Shown piece after piece: positions 34,216-45,509 of a stretch of 64,000 nt of DNA (position 1 is the stretch's first letter; each line of letters begins with the position of its first letter). This DNA comes from Hydractinia symbiolongicarpus (Eukaryota > Cnidaria > Hydrozoa > Anthoathecata > Hydractiniidae), in the NCBI RefSeq assembly GCF_029227915.1, contig NC_079877.1, positions 14,509,351 through 14,573,350 on the forward strand, in the 5' to 3' direction. The position numbers and the translations under genes are program-made. A model generated the notes under the pieces. The model saw only the letters and a program-made list of their open reading frames with translations, made no database searches and had not been told where the DNA came from.

Positions 34216-37200
34216 TACTAAAGTAAAGCCCTTACATACAGAAGAGAATTACTTAATCATTATGGACCTTTTGTCAATCACAGACATAGCTAATAATTAT
34301 TTTATTCTGGTAACATAAATTCAATTAGAGAAGCTTATTTGAAATCGGATTCAAAAATGTCGTCTATGGAATTTTATGTTTGTACAAAGGTCACTAGATG
34401 GATGAATGTTCCGAAACCGACCTTAGATAATTGAAGAATTTTAAACAAATACGTTGCTTTTTCCAATATTTCGATTTCCATGTATTTTAATCGAATAATC
34501 ACTGGCCATAATAAGAAGGGAAAAAATTCAAAATTGTGAATTAAAGAACACAAATTTTGAAAGAACAAAAATATCGAAAGGTGATACCACGCAAAAACCT
34601 GTTTAGAATGGAAGTTGAATAATTTTATTTCATAATTTTTTTAGTACAGTTACATGCAGGGGCTGTTATCTTGGTTCTTAAAATAATTTTAAAATTTCGT
34701 GACATTCGGAAAATCTACATCGGATTTGTAAAAACAGACTGCATTTTTGTACAAGGACACGAGCTCCCGCGAAACTTAGGAATTACTTTTTTTGAAAACC
34801 CATGCCTTACATTGATTCTTTAAGCCACTTTAGTTGTTATAGATGTCAGTTCCACAATATGAAAAATCTTGACATTCCCCAGCGCAAACGTATTCTATTT
34901 CAAACAGTGTGCAGAGGTCTATTGCCATATAACATTAAGAATGTTAATGAGGTCATATGCCATTGGACACAAAGATGTTAATGTCGTTGTTTAGGGTTTG
35001 GTCGTGCTTTGTGAAAAACACATTTAACAGATTTCTTTGCTTTATTTTAAACTTTTTGATGCTTTTAAAGCCTTGTATTTTAAAGCCATTCACTCAATAG
35101 GAGCTAACAGAGGTACCGGACAAAGCAACGAGCATATAGCAAAAGAGTACGTCAACTACATCATTGATCTATATTTACTATACTTTATTAAGATAATGAA
35201 ATGAAAACAAATTCATTCTCCATTTTGAGTTTCGTTTACCTGCGAAAATTATCGGACCATTGTTTATATATTATATTGTTTATACCAAAAGCAACACAAT
35301 ACCAAACATACATAAGATTAATCATTAAAGAATCTGTTCAGTCTATACCGCTATTCTTAAAAGGACTAAAAAGGCTTTTGTTAATGTGTTTGCCTTCAGA
35401 CGCAGATCCATTCCTTTTGTTTAACAAAGATACATTGTTTATTGATTTCTTAATTGTCAATTGTTTCATATTATATATTTATATTATGCTATATGATTTT
35501 ACAAGTTCCTTGTAGTCCACATTTTTTGTTTAACAAAGATTCATTGTCAATCCACACATTTCCTTTCCGGTTACAGAGCAACAACGAAGTCACGTTAACA
35601 GGGAAATTATAAGAAAAAAATATAGGATAAAATTTAAAATTTGCGAATGCGACGAAAATTCACCAACAAAATACCTCATTATTTTTTTCTACTAAAGGGG
35701 TCAATTTGTAACATATTTGTAGGCACTTTTGTTTATTATATGAAATATTCTCTCTCACCTGGCTCGTTTATTTAAATCCATTGTCTTATCTCTATTCGGT
35801 CAGGGGTTTTACGAACATATTATGATCGGGGGGCGGATTCCGCTCCCATCGATGACTTTTTATAGGCTTGTTCAAATTGAAACAAACTAGGCACACTTAT
35901 AGTACGCCACAAAGGAACAAAAAGCCTGCAATAAATTTCTGTTTGCGTCAACAAGTTTTCTGTGATGTCATCAAATGCTTTAATTTTTTTCAAAATGCCC
36001 TATCTGCTTAAAATTCAATTACTTTAGAATTTTTCATTTTGTTCTGAGTGTCTGAAAGCTACATAAAAGCTATTTTACATATTCGTGTAGTTCATTTATA
36101 TCGAAACCAACCAATCTCTTTTATTGATTTATATTTAGCATGTGAAAACATCCTAAATACCATATGTAAACACAAAAGCTTTGAAACCGGGAAACCGCTG
36201 TACTTTTTTGGTATATGGTAACTTTGGTCTCAATAAATAGCTATTAATCACTATATAAGTTGTGTTTTGTGTAACCACGAATGTTTAAATGAATTGGACG
36301 CAAAATTAAACCCGTTGTAAAAAAACCATTGGCTACCGAGACTCCTCTTTCATTGTCTCTTGAATGCCTGTCATTGTATCAATAAACTTTAAACTCACAT
36401 TCAAGTGGCATAGGCAAAACTACTTACGTACAGATAGCAAAAAAAAGACTTAGACATCCATCAAAGAATTTTGTGGCAGTCTAACTAGCTAGCTACTTTC
36501 ACTTTTAGCTAGTTAGGTAATTAAACTAAAATTAACCAAGTCGTGTCTTTTTTGAGCGATATGAAAATTTAAACAGAAACAGTAAAAAAAGTCTGAATAA
36601 GTTCAATTTATTTAACCTAATACATTGGTAAAACTGAACGTAAATTGTATGAAAGAACCTTAGAACATGCATGGAATGATAAAAATAGTGCGATACGTAA
36701 ATGCATCGATACATGCAATGGCGTTGCTCATATAATTGGCATTAACAACTTGTTTGGTGAAGTCATGCCGAAGGACAATAAATTCCAATTATCACACATA
36801 AATTGTGTCCAATCTAACGGCAATTGTATAGATCGCAGCGATAATTAAAACATTTTGTTGATAAAAAAAGCACTGTATATCGATCAATTGAAACCTGCAT
36901 TAAACCATGATTTAATGGCCCCTAAAGAAATATCACTCTTTTAATGTTACATATATAACCGCCACTTGCTGTAAAATATTTTATTTTCTGATGATGAATT
37001 GAACTATAGTGGAATTTTTAGAAACTACAAAAGTTCTGTTTTATTAATGATCTCGCTAAGGTGGTTTAAATAAAATGAACTTATTCTTGAACTTTCTTTT
37101 TTACCTTTTTTACCTCTTTTCAGTAATAATAAGGCAGGTGAATATAACTGAATAAGGCTGTAGGATCAGTGCAAATGCATCTAGCTGTCTAAGGCTGCTC

Positions 37201-38334
37201 CTTACGATGAACGTTTGCAGCCAAATTCTAAAACTTAAAATTTCACCATATTTTACTGCACTGCGCAAGCTTTCACTTCCGATATTACTTTGGTTTTCCT
37301 TAAAAAATTTCGGCCATATTGAGTAAATCATACAGGTATGACATATTATGCGGAATTATTCTTGCTCTGGAAATTCGTTTTTACCAGCGTTTTACGCAGC
37401 ATGGAATGCTATCCAGGAATCTTCGTTCATAATTTTAAAAAATAATAAAATATAAATGAACAAAAAGACTTAACCTGATTAAACTAAATGTCTAATAACT
37501 TATATTTTCTTGTTTTATATAAATTTTTTATTAGAAATTTCTGCTGAGTCGGCAATTTTGATAATAATCTTTTTCATACGCGTTTAAAGTTGATATTTTC
37601 AAGAAGTAGGTAATTTTTTTAAAGAGATTTTTCAATAACTTTTTTTGCTAATAATATGTATATATCCGTAAATAAATATTAGATCAAGTGACCATTAATA
37701 GCATGTTTAAAAAAAAAACGTTTGTAAAAGTCAAGTTCAATCCAATTTAACACATTTTCTAGCAATGCTATATACGTAAAGTTCACAGACAATATGCTCA
37801 TATCAATAATAAACAAGCTGCAAGAAATTTCGTGGGTGTAGCATATGCAAAAAAGCAACCTAACCATTTCTTGACTACACAAAGTTATTGTTAAAAAACG
37901 GCCTGATAAAAAGAGTTTTCAATTTCCTTCACAATCCAATTAAATATAAAATTGATGTAAGAAAGAAGAAAGGTAACTACACTACTTGAAATTTTTTTTC
38001 ACAACATGCATTGCAATAGGATAATAAATGTCAATGAATTAATGGAAGTGAATATGTAAGCCAAAGACAAATTCAACAAAACTGCTATAAAAACATGTAG
38101 AAATATCTATTGCAGAAAATGTTCTTCCTGTTTTAAAGTTTAAAAAAGTGAAGTAAAAAAAGTACAAGGCCTGCTAGTTGTTTTCTCCGCACACTCACAC
38201 CTTATCTTTTTTAGTTTATGTAGTGTAATAATGGCGGTGCATCCCTATGTTCGATGAAAACCAAAACCACGGACCGTTCAAGGAATTTAAAGCCCCCCCC
38301 CCAAAAAAAAAACACCCGTGTAGAGAAGTTCAAA
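34216..38334. other. Non-coding 5' part of unit B
   Basis: Counterpart of 24,859-28,403. Open frames here, including one of 104 codons at 35,201, are not kept open in unit A and are not considered genes. Confidence 0.5.
35790..36095 (+). mobile_element. Partial piggyBac-type MITE in unit B only
   Basis: Matches the left half of 59,260-60,000 from CTATTCGGTC through the GCGGATTCCGC block to GCTATTTTACATAT. The right half and terminal repeat are missing. The corresponding place in unit A (near 26,650) lacks it. Confidence 0.7.
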
Positions 38335-38527
38335 GGGTGAACTGGTTAAATTTCATTCACTTTGCATGTGTACAGGTGTTTCAGTGTGACATATGTTCGA
38401 AACCAACTCAACCGTGTGACATAAGAACGGAAGTAGCTAAACACTTTCGCATCGTTTATTTTCTCACAGGTTTTTACCAACTATACTTTTCTAACAGTAG
38501 CAGCGATCGTACAAGCTCACGTTAAAT
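38335..38527 (+). promoter_or_regulatory. Conserved proximal promoter/5' UTR of VWA gene B
   Basis: Counterpart of 28,404-28,594, with the ETS-like ACGGAAGT at 38,427-38,434, the paired GTGTGACATA repeats, and the TATA-like TATACTT at 38,482-38,488. The high conservation next to poorly aligned upstream DNA suggests regulatory constraint or recent gene conversion. Confidence 0.5.
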
Positions 38528-41500
38528 ATGAAGATTGCACAAATTATTATGTTTTGTTTGATTTGTGTTTTTTCTGCACATTCAAGAACTAAAATACGGA
38601 AACAGGACTGTAACAACCGTCGAACATCTGACGCAGAGAAGAGGAGCGTTGCTGAAGAAGAAGAAGGTACTATAAATAAAGGGAGTTTAATTTATTAATG
38701 TTAATAAACAACGGAAGATTAAAACTTAAAAAAAATAATTGTTTGAAAATGGTGGTCAATTATACAACATTATATATATTTCATATGTTTCTTTGTTTCC
38801 TTCTTTTATTGCTTGTTTGTTTGTTTGTTGTTTTTTAAACAAAATTACATCTTATTTTCCTGATTGGTACTAAAATTTGCCCTGTGTCGAAAACATAAAT
38901 GAAATAAAGTTCGGTTACAATTATCACAAATGTTGAGCAACAGTTGTACCACAATCGCCGTTGCCACGTTATTAAAAAAGACACGTTGTAAGACAAAGTG
39001 CCGCAAAAGATCTTCCACAGTAAAAGTTGTAGAAAAGAATTCTTCTATCTTTGCAACAGCTGCAAGGCAATTGCGATTAAACTCATGTCATAAACTCATA
39101 GTAGTTTTGCCAATTCTCGTATATATGACAAGTTAGTAATTGCACTTGTAAAGCTATTGAACAAGTACATTCATTGAAGAACAAAATACCAAAGTGTTTA
39201 AATGACATTAGGACCATAGTTCCAAACTAAGGGAGTGTCTTGTACCATATGAGACTGCTGCAAATATATTCACATGAAGATCTTTTGATAAATCTAAATT
39301 ATATACAAGAAAATAAAAATAAATATTTCCATCTATAGTATCATGAACAGTTGTTTTTGCAAACAAATGCTGCTCCTTATTCTTTGCATATATGTTTATA
39401 TCCTTTATTATTACACAGCCTCATTCTGTTCTCATTTCTCTTTACAGTTTGCTCTCATCCCATCGATCTGTTGTTTATGACCGACTCTTCAAGGAGTATG
39501 ATGCCCAAAGCCTACCAAAAGAGCTTAGAATTTATAGCATCGGTAACCGAAGCATTTGACATTCAGGAGGAAGGAACACACGTGGCAGTTATACAGTATG
39601 CAACAAACGCCAGAATAATATTTGATTTTAACAAATTTAAAGGCGAAGCCATGAGCAAAGAAAAGGTTGTAGATGAAATAAAGAAAATTCCTTCCAGTAA
39701 TGGTAAATCAACAAGAATTGATAAAGCCTTGAATCTTGCTTTCAAAGTCTTCAGTGAGAAACATGGAGGGCGAAAAGGCATTCCAAAAGTAAGTTTATAC
39801 TCTTTTATAGAATACCAGGTTGAACTTGAAGAATTCTCACCAGTTCCGCTGCCTCCACAACGAGAGACTTGAACCTGAGATTGTTGCAGTAGTAGTAAAA
39901 ATAAAACATAAGAATTAATTTATTAGTTTACAAATAGACAACCACAATAATTTATAGGCATACAGCCCCTTTTTTTCCCTTTTACATGATCGAAGTTCAT
40001 CTCAGAATGCTCACATCATTCGTTTTTTTGAAGTTCATTGTTTAAAATTGTTATGATGTCTTTCTTTTCTGTCATGGAATTGTTCATGGCTAGCACAACA
40101 AGTCAAACCTTCTTCTTTCTTATCCCTAAACTGTCGCTATACACATCAAGAAATTATCTCATCGATATCTAAAATTTGGTTAGAATGTGTGCAACAGTAA
40201 GATCCTAGTTCTTAAATAATCGCACCTACTCGAATAACCGCGCCTTTTAAATAAGGCCAGGGCGGTTAGTCGATTAATTACGGTATGTACTTTTATAAGA
40301 ACGTACTATTTTTAATTTTTTTCATACATTGTGAACAAAAGCAGTTGTTATTTTCCTTACCAATATGTTTGGACAAAAAAAGCTACATTCTTTTCTATGG
40401 CGTGGAAATGAAACTCGTGTTTTTTACCTTAGATTGCTATCCTCATAACTGATGGTCTTCAATCGTATACTGAAGATAAACCTCAACCAATAAAAACATC
40501 GAAAAAATTACAAGGAACTGGTGTCCACGTATATACGGTTGGAGTCGGAATGGAAATTAATAAGTATGACTTAAAAATAATGGCTTCTGATCATAACAGT
40601 ACATTCATCGCAAATGACCTCAAAGATCTGTTGAAGTTTGCAAAGAAAATTCCGAAAAAAATATGTGAAGGTATTGAATATAAAATGTATGTTACTTCAA
40701 ACACATTATAATGACAAGCTGTCATTAAATATGGAGATAAGGCATAACCAGGGCAACTGTATTTCGCTTTTGGGCTGTTCAGAGCCAGGGGAAGGGTGAT
40801 TTCCACCCCAAACCACTTCGAAGTTTTCAATAGGCTTTCCCAAATTTAATCAATCCTTGCGCTGGTATAATATGTCATAACAGGAAGCAAATGGTAGCAG
40901 TAAATATATGCTTGCCTCAGCACTTTTTCTGTGACGTCCTCTAAAGCTTGAAATTTGATAAAACCACCACTGCTTGCTTAAAGTACCATTGCTTCTTTTA
41001 CATTATTGCATCCAAGTTATTTAACATAAATTCAGCTTTTTAAGTATTTTCTTATCAAAAATGCCTCCTGAAGATATTACCTTCCTTTAATATGTTTAGC
41101 TTTCTTCGTAAGATAAGAGTTGCAGACAAAGATTTTTAACTTTCTGCGAATTTAGCATTCAAGAAAAAGATAGTAGTAAAAGAAATATAAAAAGAATGAT
41201 TCGACCTATGTGCGTTTATTATTTGTTTTTAACAAGTGTTTGATGTTTGAAAATAAAATGGTAGAGAATAGCTTTAAAGTGTATAAATGCTGTTCTGTTA
41301 GATGTTGAATTGATTTCACCGACACCAAAACCTACGCATAAAACAACGAAGAATAAAGGATCTGTGACGGAAGGTATTATTACCCTTTTTATATTTCAAA
41401 CGAAATACCCGCGACGGGATCAGCTATATTAACTGTGAAGTCACAAAAAGTCTAGTAATGAAATTGTAAAAAATAGGTCTACACTGTAACCGTTGCAAGC

Positions 41501-41745
41501 TTCATTTGAATTACTGCAATACTTGATCTGTATTATATAACAAAATAAAGAAGACGAGCAAATTGGGTTTAAAAAGTTGAAATCAGGAATTATATACAGA
41601 AAAGAATTGACATATATTGGACAAGCTATTTCACTAATTTTAACACGGCTTCTCTGCATCATTGCTATTATATCATATTATGGAAGGAAAGCATTTCCAT
41701 TAACAAGATTATTTTTTGTTTTCAGAATGTCCGTTTGATGAGTAA
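38528..41745 (+). CDS. Secreted single-VWA-domain protein, gene B (five exons, 269 residues)
   Basis: Exons 38,528-38,666, 39,448-39,788, 40,433-40,670, 41,302-41,373 and 41,726-41,745 have exactly the lengths and phases of gene A and no stop or frameshift. The signal peptide is identical to A. MIDAS residues (Asp59, Ser61, Ser63, Thr135, Asp167 in ITDG), the bracketing Cys48 and Cys238 and the Asn215-Ser-Thr site are all kept. By eye the proteins differ at about 8 of 46 positions in exon 1 (none in the signal peptide), 10 of 114 in exon 2, 19 of 79 in exon 3 and none in exon 4. Many exon 3 changes alter charge (for example Lys to Glu), so the C-terminal half of the domain may differ in binding surface. 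Likely a functional paralog with an extracellular role; ligand unknown. Confidence 0.85.
39812..39890 (-). mobile_element. tRNA-derived SINE fragment in intron 2 of gene B
   Basis: Orthologous to 29,930-30,060, with the B box-like AGGTTCAAGTCTC at 39,876-39,864. The outer end present in A is missing here. Confidence 0.45.
40765..41030 (+). mobile_element. Eroded piggyBac-type MITE relic in intron 3 of gene B
   Basis: Includes GATTTCCACCCCAAACCACT and TTTTCTGTGACGTCCTCTAA, matching consecutive parts of the left half of the complete element (59,305-59,480). Confidence 0.5.
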
Positions 41746-42350
41746 GGAAGCTTGCAAGTAGATTAAGGTCCTTTGGAGAAAGTGTCTAACTGATTAATTA
41801 AAAGGCTTAAAGATGGCTGCTGTGGACCATGTTATTTCAGAAAAGTGAAGAAGAAACAACAAACTATGATTTTTAACGACTATACATCAAATGTCATTTA
41901 TTTAATTTTACTAACAGATTAATTTTTATCTTTATTTTGAGTTTGCATTTTTGTAAGTTTTTCTTTATAAACGGATTCACTTGGGCCTTTTACCCGTTTT
42001 ACAGAAAATTTATTATTACTTGTATATACATGTATTGGCTTAAACGTAAGAATACCATGTTTGTATCACATACTTTATAGCACTTTTTTATATTTACCAT
42101 TTTTACAGCATAAACAACCTGATATGAGACCTACAAAATATAATCTTTGTAATCGCACACAGCCTTATATTGTTGTTTTTTAGTTTTAGTCACAATTTCT
42201 TTTTTTTCTAAGGACTTAACAAATAACGTACTTCCAAATAACTCTGTCTTTCAAAAATATTGATTAAAAAGGATAATTTAATTGGTGGGATACTTTTGGT
42301 TTGTTATGTGAAAATCCTGGACAGGAAGAGAAAATAAAAACTTTCTACTT
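41746..42350 (+). other. 3' untranslated region and polyadenylation signal of VWA gene B
   Basis: Aligns with 31,909-32,545; AATAAA at 42,333-42,338. Confidence 0.5.
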
Positions 42351-45300
42351 GCTATATATTTCGTCTGAGAAAAATAGTACACGAACTTGATATTCCATAC
42401 TATGCTTTAAGTCACTTTTCAACTCTTTTCAAACACCTTTCCATTTTCCATAATAATAATCATGCAGTAGTACCCTAACAATTGCGGATGACGTCTTTTT
42501 TAGCACATTTCCTTTTGCCATGTGCTAATTTTTTAATTTAGCTAATTGGCCGCTAAATTAAACCGTTCCCCAAAGCATATTAATATGCAATCAACACATG
42601 CAAAATGACGAGAATTTTCATTGCCCGGGAAAAGCTGTAACGTTACCAATAATTTTTAGCCTTGTTCCTGGAATATTTTGCTCCACGGAGACTTCATATC
42701 AAAATGACACAGAACGTCCTGTGATCCTAGTTGGAACTAGTCATCATTTTCAATTTAAATAGACGAGCTTAGGCTTCTTAAATTACAGTTTCACAAAGAA
42801 GACATAACACTAGGCCATCCACCCCTATCCCCACTTAATTGGTAGTTAAAAGGTAAATTTAAATTTCTTTTTTTCACGATAGGCAAGAAAGCTGAGATAA
42901 TAGCATAAGCAAGTGACTACCTTATATAAAATTCTTTTCTTTCTAAAATCTTCCTTTTCCCTCACTTCAAAACACATGCGGAGAGTTTTTGATAGTTGAG
43001 AACTGTAGCACAACTACTTCAATCTAAAAACTTGCGAAATGCCAAACTTGCCAAATGCAGAAAAGAGGTATAAGAATTCATATGAATAAATGTTGTGGGA
43101 ACAAGAACTCCAACCTAAGAAATGCGAGGAAGGACATTCTTCAAAAATATGTAGCTATAAGAATGGAGAAATATGTTCTTTTTATGTTGTGTCGTCTTAC
43201 GACTCATCACAAGTCAATAGTTTTGACTCCTCCAACGAACCAAAACGATAAAGTCTTAAAATTAGATAAAAGCTAGACTTGTAGGTCATATATTGAGGAA
43301 ATGAATATGTACGGTATGTTCGGTATTAGATATTGTATACAACTCGATGTACTTTTCTAGACCGACTCTACTATAAGTGACAAAAAGTTAATAATAATTA
43401 TATAATAAATAAAGTTGTTTTCGTATATGTTCCGTACAAATATATGTTTACGGCGTTCGTTTTCCGACGACACTACCCTTATTTAGAGGAAGGCGGGGAA
43501 GTTAAGCTTCAACAGAATACAATAACTTCGCCAGGCGTTTCAGCACCGATTACATAAATCTTCCAGTTGACAACGACCATTAAGAGGGCGAACACAAGAA
43601 TTGGGTGCCGGTTTGTGACTTGCGGAATATTGATCAGCATTATATGCTAAAAGGTATGACAGCAGAAAAGTCATTGGCAAACTTGGCAGGATGAAATATT
43701 ATATCGTTTCCAAGACGTTTGTTTATTTTTTTGTTTAATGGATAATTACTTTTTCTTTTCACTCTAGTACAAAAAATTTTGCTGAAAACGATTTACAGAA
43801 TGTCAATTTATATACAAGTGCTTTATTGTTTCATGATCCATGTTACAAATTTTAAAACATTATGCAGTCCCACCTGACACTACAGCACCGGTTCCTGAAA
43901 AAAGTGTCTGCTATAACTAGGTGTCTGCTGTATGGAGGTTCAGATATTTGTGAAGAAAAAACATAGATGTAATCCGAATATTCTTTGCGAATAATTATTC
44001 TTAATTATTCGAATAAATATTCTTAGCTAATGCTATGCGCCATGGCCTTTTTAAACTCTTACACATCGCTTCTTTCACTTCAGGAAGCGAAAGAAGCAGT
44101 GGTTACGGATTTGAAACAGTTAAAAATTCACTTTGGATGACCTTTTTTTTTAGGATAGAGTAGTATCATAGAATGCTTTAAAAAGACCATTAACAAAGTA
44201 GGTAAATGTATCACGTAAATAAGTAAAATTTTTTGTGTTTTTAATTTTCGCAAAAAATTATTGTTTCAAAGAATATTTTCACAAGGCTTTAAAAATGTGT
44301 GTCCCCTTTCGTCCCTTGGAAAAACCGTGCGCTATAACCACGTGTCCGCTATATACCATGTCTGCTCTAGCCAGGCTGAAATGTATTAATAACAAAATCT
44401 TTTTTTTTACAGAGTTGTAGGCTATGTAACAGAAATTGTTAATTGCGTTAAGTCCGTGAACATCCTAATTCCGTGACCGTTCTTGTGTATTCCAGGGAGA
44501 AGGCGATAGGCGGGGAAAGACCTAACACCCTATCATCCGTTATGTTGCGTTTTAAGGGTATTGAGAGACATTTTACGGTGCAACAGACCATAACGGTAAA
44601 AACGTGATGGGACGTAAATGGGTGTAAGTTAAGAAGAATATAAACGCCCTCGAGCAAAAATTTCTTTCAGTAGCAGAAGATCTTAACTAATAAAGGACTT
44701 ATACTTATCAATGAACCTACAAATATTTTCACTTCAATAGGGCAAACGCACCAATATATCATAAAATTTAAAAATTTGACTCTGTTATTTCTAAAATGAG
44801 CGTGACATCCCAGTATTTAATTTATTTTTTTTCGTTTTTGTATTTCAAAATGCAAAATGAAAAAAAAAAAGCTATTAGAAATTTCGGGAGATGGGGGCAG
44901 AGAGCACATTCTGTTAACTGTTTTATTGCAGCACCCCCGTCTTCCGCACGGTTGCGTTCGATCAAGATCATAAAATTGTTAATGCCTGCTTTAACGCTTC
45001 TTTACAGGCGATGGGTGGGGAAACTTTTCTTTTTCTTTTATGATATTTAAGGAAAGCATATTATTCTGTATGAATCTAATTTTTGTAACTTTTTTTAAGT
45101 TATAATTGTACTTATAGTCTCGATATTTTCAACTGAAATTGGGTAGGTGGTATCATCTTTTTAGTAGGGAGAATGTCAAGAAGAAAAATACATCATTTCC
45201 GTCATGTTTCTATGAAATCCTTATGATCAGTAAAAAATGATAACTTGAGGGGAAATATTAATGAACCTTTTTGCTACGTGACTAATTTATTTCGGATTTA

Positions 45301-45509
45301 ATTATATGTATTACGTACGAAAATGTTAATTTTGTAATTATTTCTATCGCCTTGTTTCTAGACACTACAACTGTGCCAACTTTGATTTCATTTGGCAAGG
45401 TTGTTAAATGTTTTGGAGTGAAAATGGAGTGTGTCCCACCAGTTCACTTCCTCCAAATTTATAGATCACAAAAAAGTCTGGTATATTTTGGTTTGAATAA
45501 CAACGAATA
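42351..45509. other. Non-coding 3' part of unit B, with a B-specific insert
   Basis: 42,660-44,060 has no counterpart in unit A; 43,880-43,945 contains GTGTCTGCTATAAC motifs of Tigger-like MITE type. From 44,065 on the sequence again follows unit A to the shared border. Confidence 0.45.
43030..43246 (+). pseudogene. Possible decayed exon of a cysteine-containing protein
   Basis: One frame reads TCEMPNLPNAEKRYKNSYE, a TAA, then a further 50 codons with spaced Cys and a Ser/Asp-rich end. A second frame across the same bases is open for 73 codons (43,055-43,276). Codon pattern favours the first, which is broken by a stop. No family recognised. It lies in the insert specific to unit B. Confidence 0.2.

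Larger units (their letters stand above)
34121..45509. repeat. Tandem duplication unit B (about 11.4 kb)
   Basis: Second copy of unit A in the same orientation. It is longer mainly because of a MITE at 35,790-36,095, a segment of about 1.4 kb at 42,660-44,060 without counterpart in A, and a longer relic in intron 3. It ends near CAACGAATA (45,509), the same border as unit A. Confidence 0.85.

Noticed and set aside
35201-35515. 104-codon hydrophobic plus-strand frame in unit B
   Set aside because: The matching DNA in unit A (about 26,100-26,400) does not keep the frame open; composition explains the hydrophobicity.
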